64,000 bases of DNA, from the NCBI GenBank assembly GCA_020310875.1, contig CM035407.1, positions 221,610,496 through 221,674,495 on the forward strand, written 5' to 3'. A program made the translations under genes and the position numbers. This DNA is from Ceratopteris richardii (Eukaryota; Streptophyta; Polypodiopsida; Polypodiales; Pteridaceae). Positions 1 through 11,400 of this stretch are shown piece after piece. The notes below the pieces were generated by a model. That model saw only the letters and a list, made by a program, of their open reading frames with translations. It was not told the DNA's origin and made no database searches. The stretch's first letter is position 1; every line of letters starts with the position of its first letter.

Positions 1-1640
1 TGCAAATTCGAAAACACTATCTTATGGGATCTGAGGTATTAATCAAAATCAATCAACATGCTATTAAGAATTTATTAAATAAGCCTTTAGTCTTTAATCA
101 ATATCTTAAATGGGCTTCATTCATTCAAAATTTCTAGCCCATGATCCAATATCAATGTGGGAAAGCTATTGTGATAGCCGATGCTCTTAACTCTTTTCCT
201 TCACATTCTGTTGGTCTACATAATATTCCTACCATCCAAATTCATTCCTTTCAGGAAATGATTTCCACTTATGCATCTGATTTGTATTTCTCACATGCAT
301 GGCATTTTTTCAAGAATTGTGCATCTTTAATTGATGAAAATTATACATTTGGTTTACTTTATTTTCAACATATACTATGCATTACAGAAGATTTCAAAGA
401 TTTTGTTATAAAAGAAATGCATGATCCATCTTACACGCCATTTCTACTTGCAAAGATTTCTTCTTTTGGCTCCATATGGAAAAAGATATTGCACAATATG
501 TTTCTCAATGCATTGTATGTCAACATGTAAAACTTCATCATGGTAAACCATTTGGATTATTTAATGCCACTTTCCATTCTAAACGAACCATGGGAATGGA
601 TGTTATCATTGGTCTTCTTATCACTTCATCACAAATGATATGATTTGTATGATAGTTGATAGATTTAATAAACATGCATATTTCATTCCTTGTAGGAAAA
701 CTTTGTCTTCACCTCAAGCTGCAAAATTATTAATTAAATGCATTTTTCCATGTCATGGATTTCCTAAAGTAATGTTATTTGATCGTGATGTTTGTTTCTA
801 CAATCTTTTTTGTGTTGCATTATTTCAACATTTTGGTTCTAAAATAGATTTTAGCTCTGCATTTCACCCCAAAAGTAATGGACAAAATGAAGCTATAAAC
901 AGTACCATACTTGATTTATTGCATTGTTATTCATTAGATAGTCCCGCTAATTGGGATGAGAAGTTGCCATTGCTTCAATTTGCTTACAATAACACCACAC
1001 ACACCACTATTGGTCGTGAACCTTTTGAAATTGTTTACTGTAAAAAGCTTCCCACTCCTATGTCACTCACTCAAACTAATACTGCAATGGTTGATTCTAT
1101 TGCTCAAGTTCACATTTCTATACTTCGTGATGTTCAGAGCACATTAGGAAAAGTCAAGAACATTATACACGTAATATCAATATAGAACGAGAATGATCTT
1201 GTATGGTTACATACTATTAAAAGACATCTAAAAAATAATTTGCAACATCCTATAATTAAAATTTCACCACACTATTATGGAACATTTTGCGTTATTAAAA
1301 AAATTAATGATAATTCAATCAGATTAGATATACCATCTCCTTGGAATATACATAAATCTTTTCATATTAGTTTACTTAAACCATTTAAAGGCACTTTATC
1401 ACTCACTCCACTTCTTGATGAACCTTCTTTAATTGAAGAGTAATCTAAAATTTTAGTTCTTGAGAAAATAATTGATCATGACGTCACTACTACACACACA
1501 TGTACTCAATATCATCACTATTTAGTTAAGTATAAAAATCACTCTATTGAAGAATGTCAATGGATACAAAAAACATCATTAACACCCCATTATGATCACT
1601 TAATTTTTGCATATCACACATATACACATACACATACACA
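1..1640 (+). pseudogene. Ty3/gypsy chromovirus pol remnant: end of RNase H, integrase, chromodomain
   Basis: This is the 3' part of a decayed Ty3/gypsy polyprotein whose 5' part lies left of the window. In shifting frames it shows the end of RNase H (about 30-215, ending IADALNSF, compare VADALSR), an integrase zinc finger (CIVCQH near 510), the integrase core (GMDVI near 597, DRDVCFYN near 783, NGQNEAINS near 880), the C-terminal GPF/Y-like module (YYGTFCVIKK near 1273, FHISLLKPFK near 1360) and a chromodomain (HYLVKYKNHSIEECQW, about 1518-1565). In this family the chromodomain targets integration to chromatin marks. Stops near 137, 530, 639, 1183 and 1441 and several frameshifts make it inactive. 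The chromodomain places it among plant chromoviruses; I cannot name the clade. Confidence 0.88.
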
Positions 1641-1783
1641 TTAATGTAAATCCTCCATGAACATTTCCATGCATGTGTTTTTACATGGAACATGCTTATT
1701 TTTGTTCAATGATGGAACATGTGACTTGCCATCCATGTTTATTTTTATCAACTAAAGTCAGTTGCTTTTTCAACTGAGGGGCA

Positions 1784-2326
1784 TGTTATGAATTATGGAA
1801 TGCGTTGAACAAGGAATTATTGGAGTGATATTTATTAATTTATTAATGTGTTTTGGTTTTTTGATATAGTAGCTCAAGGTTCGGAAAGGCGTGAAAGGCA
1901 TGAAAGGGCATGAAAGGGCATGAAAGGCATGAAAGGGCATGCACATTTGGACTATGTTTGAACATCAATAATCCAATTTATATTTTATATAGTTTGTAAA
2001 TAAACCCATGTAGAGAGTTTTATTTTTAGAAACAGCTATTAAAAGTAGTGGTTAGAATAAGAATTCTTATACACCATGATTTCTGCTAATAAAAGCAAAG
2101 GCTCTCCACAAAAGAGAACAACTTTTTACTTTCATTCTTTCTTTTCAAATCTGCCTCATAATAAAAAATCCTATAAATGTGTGCACTTTGTGCACTATGA
2201 AAATAGAGTGCATGGGGGGAGATTGCACCCAATCCATTGTTCTGTCTCGTCTCTTCACATATCTAATTTTCTTTATTTTCAACACCCATATCCTCTATGC
2301 GAGCATGAAGTAAGAACTTGGTAACA
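1784..2326 (+). repeat. 3' LTR of the chromovirus
   Basis: The LTR follows a purine-rich tract (aactgaggggca, about 1772-1783). It opens with TGTTATG and closes with GGTAACA, giving inverted ends TGTTA/TAACA. The next bases, ACTTT, would be one copy of the target-site duplication; the other copy is outside the window. The pairing 5' LTR is not in the window, so the borders rest on the end motifs and on the start of a foreign element at 2327. Confidence 0.7.
1883..1942 (+). repeat. Short tandem repeat in the chromovirus LTR
   Basis: About five head-to-tail copies of a 9-10 base unit (gaaagg-cat or gaaaggg-cat) lie in a row inside the LTR. The copies vary by one G. The array probably arose by slippage; no function is evident. 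Confidence 0.8.
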
Positions 2327-2327
2327 A

Positions 2328-2525
2328 CTTTGATACCAACGAAGGGCTTTTGTGTGCTAAACAAGAGGATCAAGGAGGAGATGAAGGAGGAGAGAGGAGA
2401 GGAGAGACACTTACATATGTGTGAGACTTGAAACCAACATAATGATCTCCATGAGGCAATGCTCTATAAATGATATATGTATACAAATATAGGGGTAAGG
2501 TCACATGACCCTTACATCCCCAACA
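2328..2525 (-). repeat. LTR and primer-binding site of a small element (H1)
   Basis: Read on the minus strand, this begins TGTTGGGGATG at 2525, has a TATA-like block (atttataga, near 2466) and is followed by TTGGTATCAAAG (2339-2328), a slightly altered initiator tRNA-Met primer-binding site. That order (LTR then PBS) marks the 5' end of a minus-strand LTR element of about 0.2-kb LTR length. The rest is missing because the chromovirus sits directly after the PBS. H1 itself interrupts the gag of A-1 at 2526. The small LTR would suit a TRIM-type element, but the body is not visible. Confidence 0.5.
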
Positions 2526-3168
2526 AGATAATGGCATCTGTGATAGACAAGCTATCAATGCATGTGCCTAGCATCTCTGCCATCCCAATGAAGTTTCTCT
2601 ATAGTAGATGCAGCAGGAATGACAACACAAATAGGAGTCTAAAGATCATCATCTTCGATGCCATTTGCATCACCTTCAAGAACTATATTCACAAGTGTAG
2701 TAGGGCATTTTTCAATACCTTGCATGATATTCCACAATCCTTTTACTAACAATACATGAAGCACCATATATTCCCATAATGGGTAATTGGTACCATCCAA
2801 CTTATCCTCAACAACCAACATATGGAATACCCTGATGCAAAAAGATGACCATATCTCAAAAAATTGCATAAAATCACCTTGTAGAGCTCTACTAAACTTG
2901 TAGCACACTTCAAAACGCTTGTACTGGCGAATCAAAACCATTAGATATGTTTGGCCCAAAAGAAAAAAATTGCTTACACAAGTGTTGCGATAGTGCATTC
3001 GAAGGAGGAGACGAGATCATATCAAACTTTTGATGCCACAAAATTGAAGCTATTTTGAACTCCTAATCACCTTAAGTATGCTCATCAATTTTCATGCGAT
3101 TCTAAGACTATGACTGGAGGGGTGTTGACGATGCCCAAGATGAAATGACAACCTGCTTTGATACTAAT
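2526..3168 (-). pseudogene. Copia family A remnant A-1: leader and start of gag
   Basis: The minus-strand translation matches the N-terminal gag of the near-complete copy A-4 at 54221: VEDKLDGTNYPLWEYM, GLWNIMQGIEKCPTTL, and a stretch matching the segment around IALSVKRAII. Copia gag forms the virus-like particle that packages element RNA. This copy stops at the point where H1 was inserted (2526), has frameshifts after the first 60 or so codons, and has lost everything downstream. The 5' LTR follows at 3169-3395. Confidence 0.85.
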
Positions 3169-3395
3169 TGTTGGAGGTTGAGGTCTTTGCAAGCACACAA
3201 ACAACACAAGGAAGAAGCTTTAAGCAAAACACAACACTGAATGAATACCAAGTGAATGTACAAAGATACATGACCCATTAGGGCTAAAGGTAGCATATAT
3301 ATAGGCCAAGGAGAAAAAAACCTCCTAAAGAGGGAAAAAAGTGCCTCAACAGTCCTAAGTGTGTTCAAACACATCACTACCAAAATATATCAACA
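3169..3395 (-). repeat. 5' LTR of copia remnant A-1
   Basis: This 227-bp LTR (TGTTG..CAACA) is recognisable throughout against the LTRs of A-4. The minus-strand PBS region (ttgatactaattg, altered from TTGGTATCAAAG) lies next to it at about 3158-3168. The TATA region (tatatatagg) is near 3294-3303. Confidence 0.88.
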
Positions 3396-4990
3396 ATTTC
3401 AAGTATGAGATAAATTTAATTTTCAATAAAAATCTAGAGAATTGTGATTCTCTAAAGGGACTACAAGAGAAAAGGTGTGGGAGGTGGGAATCTTCATTTA
3501 CAGAGTGATTGTGAGTGAGAAAGAGAACTTGAGAATCACGATCTTGAGGGATTGAGTGAAAAATCAATTTTGCAAGCAACAAACTGAGCATAAGGCAAAG
3601 GTAAATATTGAGCTTCTTGATAAATGTTGGGTTATTTTCATGCATAAAAAGATAAAAATTTAAAAAGGTGAAAATCACAATTTGAGGAAAAACACAATTG
3701 TGTGAAAACACAATTGTGACCCATAAACACGATTTCCAACAAAAACACAATTTTGAGTATAAAATGGGAATCATGATTTTCTCTTCATAAAGAAATGTGA
3801 TTGCTTGCACAAAATCACGATTCTTTTGAAAAACAAGATTGTCTCTTGAGAATCATGTTTTGATAGAGTATCATGATTTTGAATAAAAAAAATTGTATTT
3901 TTCATCATAGAATTGTGATTTTAGAGAATAGTGAATTTCAGGTGAAAAATACAATTTTTAACGCAGAATCATGATTTTCAAAAACAACAAAACACACACA
4001 ATTCCGAGCAAAATCTTTGATCTTTCATCAAATCCGAAAAACAATAGAAAACATTTAAAAAAAGGGAGTCAAGGCAAGAGATAAAAATCATGACTTCTAG
4101 TGACAATTGCAATTTTGAGCACAAAATCATGATTTTTACAAGTGGAAGAAAATTTCAAATGTTAAAATCACGATTTTGAGCATGAAAATTGAGAAGAAAT
4201 AGTAAACCCTAGTTTTAGAAAAAAAGGAAATTTTAGGGTTTGATATGAAAATCTCATAAATTCATGAGATTAAGGTCTGGTTTAGTCATCAAACACACTA
4301 ATATAGAGAGGAGAGGGATTAAACATCCTAAACATCAAAGTAATATTTGGAGAGAGGAAAATTGATAGCTATATAAATTGTTGGTTTTTCTACACTAACA
4401 TATTTCCATTTTGCAAAGTAAATGTCTAACTCCAAGTGTTTTGCATGGGAAAGATGATTGTGGATGGTGAAAAACTACAATCAAATGTGTTTTCTCATAT
4501 GGTTAATGGTATATTCATGAGGTATGTGAAGGGGGATGAAGTTCGTGTTGGAAGTGGCGTGGGCCTTAATAACAATTAATCACAGGTTTATAGGATCTTC
4601 CAACACATGAACCTTAGTATACACACCTTAATACTAAAAAATGAGATGAGTGAGAGATAGAGAAAATAGACAAGATCTTTCAAAGTGTATAGTATGCTAC
4701 GATGCTCACCTACACTAACTTATATTCCAATGTCAAATTACAATCTGTAGCTCCATTATCAACAAATGGCACCATAGGGGTGAAGCTATTACTGTAAAGA
4801 TAAACTACGTTTGAAAACTAAAGTAAGCATTTAGATATTAGCTTTGATTCATCATTGAAAATTTACATGCTAGGCTATTCACCAATTTTGAGAGTACAAG
4901 ATCCAAGATATCTTAGAAAAATCCAATATATATAGTTGTTCATAACATTGGAGAAAGGACCATACAAAAGCTGTATTGATGCTATCAACT
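3396..4990. other. Non-coding stretch, no gene recognised
   Basis: No frame in this 1.6-kb AT-rich stretch gives a recognisable protein. The longest minus-strand frame (3355-3810) starts in the A-1 LTR and has no familiar motif. The left half holds a cluster of short palindromic motifs listed separately. It is probably the old host DNA into which A-1 was inserted. Confidence 0.6.
3410..4190 (+). repeat. Dispersed cluster of AATC-R-Y-GATTTT motifs
   Basis: About fifteen variants of the near-palindrome AATCACGATTTT or AATCATGATTTT lie 25-60 bases apart, for example near 3534, 3770, 3812, 3877, 3967, 4126 and 4165. Many are followed by GAG, GAGCA or CAAAA. The spacing is irregular, so this is either a heavily decayed minisatellite or an old foldback-rich sequence. 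Confidence 0.55.
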
Positions 4991-4997
4991 GGGAATA

Positions 4998-5273
4998 CCA
5001 GATCTTGATAAGGTTGTTCTTGACCTTGGTGCCTTGCCTGAGGCATATTTTCTTGGTGATGGTGGATGCGAGCTTTTGAGATCAAAAGAGATTACAAGGA
5101 AGGATCTTGATGATGTACAATTAGCAATTGAAGACTTTGGAGGTGATAATCATACTGGAACTAAGAGTATACTCCAAATGATCTCAACCATCCAGAGAAA
5201 AAAAGGAGCTATTCTTGGTCTTACATGCAGATTCCCATACTATGGAGAGGCCACATATAGTAAACATTTGTGA
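4998..5273 (+). pseudogene. Fragment resembling Ycf45/SPD1-type (SpoIIIAA-like) ATPase
   Basis: One open frame reads VVLDLGALPEAYFLG, EITRKDLDD, IEDFGGDNHTGTKSIL, then MISTIQ and KGAILGLTCRF. This matches, in order, the conserved region just upstream of the Walker A motif in the plant/cyanobacterial Ycf45 family (SPD1 in Arabidopsis): a VVLDLGRLPEAR-like block, ITxEEL, GEFGGDNRAGI, and RISAIRxRKGxIxGLTCRVGRA. The match then stops; the RVGRA block and the ATPase core are absent. The known proteins act in plastids. This is about 90 codons of a larger gene, either a single exon or a relic. No expression signal is visible. The family call comes from remembered motifs and was not searched. Confidence 0.55.
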
Positions 5274-5679
5274 GTTCACTGATGTGAATGATGGCGTGAT
5301 ACTAGTGCAAGATGGTGCCACCTTTGCAGGCATGATTTTGTGACCTAATTTGAAGAGATTAGTTAGTATTCATTCTTCCAAAGAAATAGCACATGTAGAT
5401 GGTATGCATAGAATAGAGCATGTATGTGTCTTTGTAGATGAAAATGCAGAGATAATAAAGAGGTGGTGCAAGGAGGCAATTATCAACATTGCAAAGTCTA
5501 TGAACTAACAACTTCATGGAAAAAATTCCCATGCATCTTTGTTAAAAGTGCTCCCAAATTTGAAAACAAATTATGGTGTACATGTTGAGAAGAGTGGTGT
5601 CATGTAGAAACAATTCCTTGAAGATGATTGAGGGCATTGGATAGCCTTTAGGGGTGAAGCAAGCATAGCTTTGATCAGG

Positions 5680-6028
5680 GAAATTTCAAAGCTCCATGTA
5701 TAAAGAGCAAGCAAGGTTGGACTATCTTCACTTGTTTGCAGATCCCCCTTTGATTGACAGGGATGTGAAACCAAGTAAAGTCATTCCTAATGAGAATATG
5801 ACTGTCAAACTGTCTCATTATTGAATTTTAGAAGTTTCATCTGATTTCAAGATAGAGTTCCCTACAAAGCTTGCTGGGAGTTGGCTATATTGATCCATAA
5901 TACATCTTGAGATAACATTCAACTTCAACTAGTAATGTTTATAGTTATGGTGTGGTATTAATAGAGCTGATTACTAGTCAGAAGTTTGTAGACAATACAC
6001 ATATTGGTAAGCACAACCTTATGGAATA
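5680..6028 (+). pseudogene. Receptor-like kinase fragment, middle and C-terminal part of the kinase domain
   Basis: In broken frames the sequence shows LDYLHLFADPPLIDRDVK (kinase subdomain VIb, normally HRDVK), NENMTVKLS, KLAGSWLY (activation segment, compare GTLGYLDP), NVYSYGVVLIELIT (subdomain IX) and NTHIGKHNLMEW. This order and wording are typical of plant receptor-like kinases. The catalytic DFG is not recognisable, the HRD histidine is replaced by D in this reading, and several stops are present, so it is dead. A second kinase-related fragment follows directly. Confidence 0.7.
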
Positions 6029-6035
6029 ACTTTTT

Positions 6036-6505
6036 TTGAATGCCAATAAGCTTACAAGAGAAGTGCTAGGTGCTTGTAGAAACTTGAAAGAGCTCCAAAA
6101 CCTTTATCTTGATTGCAATTTTCTCTATGTACTTTCTCTAGATATTTCAAGTACAATTTTTAGTGTTAGAGGAAATTTCCTTGCTAGCGCGAATGAACTC
6201 ATCCTAGTTGTCTACTAAGATAATTTTTATAAAATGTTTCTAGATATGTGCATATGATCAACTCATCAAAAGGAGATCATCATCATGTAAGAATTTGAAG
6301 GTGATTGGATATATGGCTGCTTTGATAGGCTTTACTTTGTGCATGGTTTTTGCATTATGCATGTGGATAGGGGTGTTCAAAAGGATTTTAGCCAAAGATT
6401 TATGGGAGGTTTTTGAGGGAGTACAAAGAATATTTTAAAAGCAACCAATAACTTTGACAAAAATCATGAAATTGGGGATGGAGGCCATTAGGTAAAGTAG
6501 TGTAA
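6036..6505 (+). pseudogene. Receptor-like kinase fragment: leucine-rich repeat, membrane helix, start of kinase
   Basis: Three pieces lie in the order expected of an LRR receptor kinase. First is an LRR-like stretch (NKLTREVL, LKELQNLYLDCNFL, about 6042-6125). Next comes a hydrophobic segment (MAALIGFTLCMVFALCMWIG, about 6313-6372) that would span the membrane. Last is ATNNFDKNHEIGDGGH (about 6446-6493), matching the start of a kinase domain with its glycine loop. A stop follows at once. The preceding fragment holds the later part of a kinase, so this may be the remains of two tandem genes or one rearranged gene. Confidence 0.6.
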
Positions 6506-6565
6506 GCAGTTGAATAAAGCACCGCAATCCAAAAAGAAAGGTAGAGTGAAGAAGGAGGGGTTGAT

Positions 6566-7024
6566 TGTCAGACATTGGTCTACAGAGACCATTCCATGTG
6601 TGTGTGGGACGAGGGCTAGTTAGCCAAGGTCCTAAGCTTGGGGGTATATCCTAAGGTATTTGATGGTTAGTGGGGATGAGTGTTGCATGCTGGCCACATG
6701 GCAACACTAGATCATTCCAGATCATTGCTATTTTAGATACAAGAGGATATAAATGGATGGGAGGAGAGTGGCACACATATCATTCACATGTCTTCTTTTG
6801 AGGAGATCCTCACACTTGGTATCAGAGCATGATTTTTTAGATAATTTTGGAGAGAACTTGCGTAGTGATCTAGAATGATCTAGCATCACCATGTGGCCAG
6901 CATGCAACACTCATCCCTACTAACCATCAAATACCTTAGGATATACCCCCAAGTTTAGGACCTTGGCTAACTAGCCCTCGTCCCACACACACATGGAATG
7001 GTCTCTGTAGACCAATGTGTGACA
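6566..7024. mobile_element. Palindromic LTR remnant: two inverted LTR arms around a primer-binding site
   Basis: The left arm starts TGTCAGACATTGG at 6566, and its inverse closes the element at 7024 (complement TGTCACACATTGG). The arms match for about 155 bases (6566-6724 against 6869-7024). The left arm continues through a TATA block (ggatataaatgg, near 6748) to ...CTCACA, and TTGGTATCAGAGC follows at about 6817-6829. So the left half is a complete about 250-bp 5' LTR plus PBS, and the right half is an inverted partial LTR. No proteins are encoded. Possible origins are a TRIM copy with a rearranged end or two copies in opposite orientation. Confidence 0.65.
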
Positions 7025-7300
7025 TTTGTCCTGTTACAAATGGAAGATGCCCTCTTGTTTCCAAGAAACAATGCACTTATCTACATGAGCGAGAAAAAGT
7101 TCAATCAATGAAGAGGGAACATATGCTAAGTAGTCTCTATTGAAATGTTCACTTGTTGAAATGTCTTATGCATGTTTAACTTACTGTTGGTAGAGAAGGA
7201 AGGTGTGTTGTAGTGGAAGGGGTTTCCTTTTGTATCCTACCTTTTGAAGTTGAGAGAAGCACAATTGGAGTGTCTTATGCCATTATTGAGGGTGAATATT

Positions 7301-8380
7301 GTTGGAACATCAAGCTTACACTATGCTTGAGGTGGATTTAATCTACATCAAAGGCTATCGCGTCGAAAGAATATCCATTGGAGAGTTCTTTTTCATATTC
7401 TCATTTATTGTATTTTTTTGAGAAATTTTTGATGGTTCATTTACCGTTGTAAAAGCCTTGAGCTTTACACATGTAAAGGTAGAAATATAGAGCCAAAATC
7501 CCACGAATTTGTGGTGGTTGAAGTTGCATTCAATCAAGCAATCAATCACCTAAAAGTAGATCAAACTAGATCTTCACTTTTCCTAGATTGTAGGAAAGTA
7601 AATTGATTCCTTCCAACAACCATTCCCACCTTCATTTGAATTCAAATTTAACTTGTAAAAGTTATGGAACAATCCTAGATGCTATATAAGGACTTGAAAT
7701 CACTTGTACATTACATGGAAGCAATATACATACACTTGTGACCATCATTGTTTTGCTCCTTCAATTCTCTGCATCATCTTCTTTGCCAACAGTAATCTTG
7801 CAGAGGCTGCTGCTCTCTCTCTAGAGCTCCAAATTGAGTGAAAGATGACTCATTGGAAAGGTATAAGTTTCTAGTTTATGCCTATACATTTTCAAAGTAT
7901 TGAATTCAGTATATTGGGAGAAATCTCAGTTTTTTTGTCTCAGGGTCAATCTCTACGTATTCCTGAAAAATAGGAAGTACCACTGGTGAATGTCGCATTC
8001 ATTCCTATAGCATATTTTGCTTATTCCTTATACTTTTGTGCATTCTATACACTCAACCCTATGTGTATCACTCCCATAAAAGGATCTTTTCTAATTGTAA
8101 TCACGTTGGTTGCTATGGGCATTTGAAGTTCATTGTCTCTTCCATAGATAGTAAGTTTTTTGAGCTAGTCGACCCGCGAACCTATCTGTCTTGTATCGAC
8201 TCATTCTCTTTGATGCTCCAAAGTACATAGTGTATTTCTTTGCACTTATTGCATGCCTATAAGGTCTATTTGAGTCTCCATAAGCTCAAGGGCTGGTCTT
8301 GTGCCGGTTGGCTTGACCAAACTTTGTTGCTTCAAAACGCACTTTTCTACCTTCTACAAGCTTCTCCAAGTTTCATTCAG
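7301..8380 (+). repeat. 5' LTR of C1
   Basis: This 1,080-bp LTR is repeated at 18571-19647. A TATA-like block (gctatataagg) lies near 7680-7690. The primer-binding site begins at the next base. Confidence 0.92.
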
Positions 8381-8392
8381 TGGTATCAGAGC
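8381..8392 (+). promoter_or_regulatory. Primer-binding site of C1
   Basis: TGGTATCAGAGC is complementary to the 3' end of plant initiator tRNA-Met and lies directly after the 5' LTR. This is where minus-strand DNA synthesis would start. Confidence 0.9.
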
Positions 8393-8401
8393 TAGATCAA
8401 G

Positions 8402-11400
8402 ATGGGTGACGGCTTTCCCTCAATGATTGAGAAGCTTGATCGACACAACTACGCAGCTTGGCAAATCAGAATGGAGGCCTATTTGCAAGGTAGAAATCTT
8501 TATGGAATTGTAGGAGGTGATGAAGTTATGCCTATTCCAAGATCCAAAGGAGGACCTACACAAGAGGAGACAGATAAGCTCACACTTTGGAACGCAAAGG
8601 ATGCTCAAGCAAGGTCATACATACTAAAATCTATCTCTGACTTTCTATTACCACATATTAGAGGATGCAAGACATCTCAAGGGACTTGGGATGCCCTCGA
8701 GACTTTCTTTTCTGCTAGTACCAAAGCAAGAAAGAATGATCTTTGGAACGAGTTCAACCAAATGAAGAAGACGCCTAAACAAACCATCACAGAGTTTGTT
8801 ACCAAGGTCAAAGAGGTTGCGGATTAGTTAGCATCCATTGGAGAGCTGATTGAAGAAGAGGTCATCATGAGGCAAATTCTCAACGGCATTCGAAATGATA
8901 AGCAATGGCAATCCTTCACGACAGTTTATGATCTCATCATGGATGTGCAAACTCCAGACTTCAACATCTTTCTTGGACAACTTTTCAATCAAGAAGCCAA
9001 CAATAGCATAAAGGAAGGTAACTCATATCATGGTAATTCAACTAGTGCTCTATATGCAGATAAGAAGGATAAGAAGCAGAAAGGCAAGAAGAAGGAAGAA
9101 GATGAAGAAGAGACTTCTCAAGCCAACTTCGCAAGCAAGAGCAAGTGGAAAGGGAAGAAGAAAGGACCAAAGCAAGACAAAGCCAAAGGTCAGAATGTTC
9201 AACCTTGTGCCATATGCGATAAGACCAACCACACCACTCAAAGTTGCTGGTTCAATGGGAAGACCCAGAAAGGAAGTGGAAGAGGTGGATATGGAAGCAA
9301 TAGAAGTAGAGGTGGACACAACTTCAACAACAACAATAGAAGCTATAATGTAAGGGACTACAACAATTATTCAGAAGATCAACCACATGAAGACTCATTG
9401 CTTCTTATGAATCTAAGCCACAAAGAAGGTAAAGAAGATGATCGTTTGTTCTACATAGATTCAGGATGTTCGAATCATGTTGCAAGCAACATTGCTCTTC
9501 TATTTGATTTGGAAAGTCCAAAGCATAGACATGAAGTGCAAACAAGGGATGACACGAAGCACAATGTGGAGAAGATTGGTAATGTCAAAGCTTCCAATGG
9601 CAGGACAAACATTCTGAGTAAGGTTCTCTATGTACCCACTATCACTAAAAACCTAATAAGTGTAGGCCAAATAGTTGAAAAAGGCTTGCAAGTTAGGTTC
9701 ACCCAACATGGAGCTTTTGTGGAAGATCCATGTCAAGGCTTCAAGAAGATAGCCGGAGGTGAGAAGCATGGTAGGCTCTTTACTTCTGAGGTAGGAGAAA
9801 CTAGGATCATAGCTCTATTCAACTTTGGGTCTCAAACCCTAAGTGAGCTTGAAGTGTGGCATAAGAGACTTGCTCATGTGAGTGAAATAACCTTGAAGGA
9901 TATATGCAGGGATCAATGTGTTCTAGGCCTGCCGAACATATCAAAGCAACACATGATCAACAGGTGTGATGCATGTCAGATTGGGAAGGCACAAAGACAA
10001 CCATTCAACCACAAAGGCTACATCCACAACAACTTATTGGACTTAGTACATACAGATGTATGGGAACCAAGTCAAGAACCTTCATTGGCAGGATCAAGGT
10101 ATTATGTCTCATTTATTAACAACCATAGTAGATGGACTGTTCTATACTTTATCAAAAGTAAGAATGAAGTGTCTGATTGCTTCAAGAAGTATCTTGCACA
10201 TGCAGAGAATCATATAGGTAGATCACTAAAGAAGCTCAGATCTGATGGAGGGGGAGAATACTTCTCCAAAGAGGTTGATGAGTTCTTGCAGGACAAAGGT
10301 ATCAAAAGGGAAGTGACTACTAGGTACTCTCCTCAACTAAATGGAATTGCAGAGAGGAGAAACAAGACATTGGTCGGATCAGCCCGAACAATGCTTGAAG
10401 AGAAGAATTTGCCACATTATCTATGGGCAGAAGCTATTTCAACTGCTGTGTACCTTGTAAATTGACTACCATCCAAATCACTTCAAGATATGACTCCTTA
10501 TGAAGCATGGCATGGAAGAAAACCTAGTCTTGGACATTGCAAGGTTTTTGGTTGTTTAGCTTATGTTCATGTACCATCACAAATAAGAGGTAAGCTAGAT
10601 GAAAGGGCAACAAAGGCAGTGTTTATTGGATATGATTCAACTCAGATGGGTTACATGTTCTTCAATCCTTCAACCAAGCAATTCACTACAAGTAGAGATG
10701 TTGTGTTTGAAGAACACAGGTCTTGGTATGATGAAGATAAACAAAAGGTAACACTACCATATGATCTTGATTCTAACTCTCATCAATTAGGAAGCAAGCA
10801 TGATACACAGGTCCAGGATCCTAGAAGTGATACAGACGATGACCAAGATGAAAGAGAAAGGGATTACAAGCTATGGAAGTCAAGAGGCAAAGCAAAGATG
10901 CAAGAGGTTAGAGAATGGTCAAAACAAGCACCTAAAAGATCAGCAAGAGAGAAGAAACAACCAGAAAGGTATGGATATGATTCCACATTTGTTACAAAGC
11001 ATTCAATCTACTTGGCAAAAGAATCTATTTCAGAGGAACCCTCAACCTATGAAGAGGCAAAGGGAAACCCTAATTGGGAAAAGGCCATGAACGAAGAGAT
11101 AGATGCATTGAAGGAGATGGACAGTTGGGATTTGGTTCCAATGTCACCGAATCAAAAGGTAATTGGTTGCAGATGGGTATATAAAGTTAAAAGAAATTCA
11201 GATGGATCAGTTTGCAGGTACAAGGCAAGATTAGTTGACAAAGGATGCTCACAAACTCATGGTATAGACTATGAGGAAACATTCTCACCAGTTGCAAAGA
11301 TGACTACAATCAAGACATTGATAAGTATAGCTGCTGCAAGGAATTGGAGACTCCTCCAACTTGATGTGAAAATGCATTCTTAAATGGTTGGATAAGTGAA

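Noticed and set aside
4998..5273. Active Ycf45/SPD1 gene
   Set aside because: Only the block upstream of the ATPase core is present; the Walker motifs are absent.
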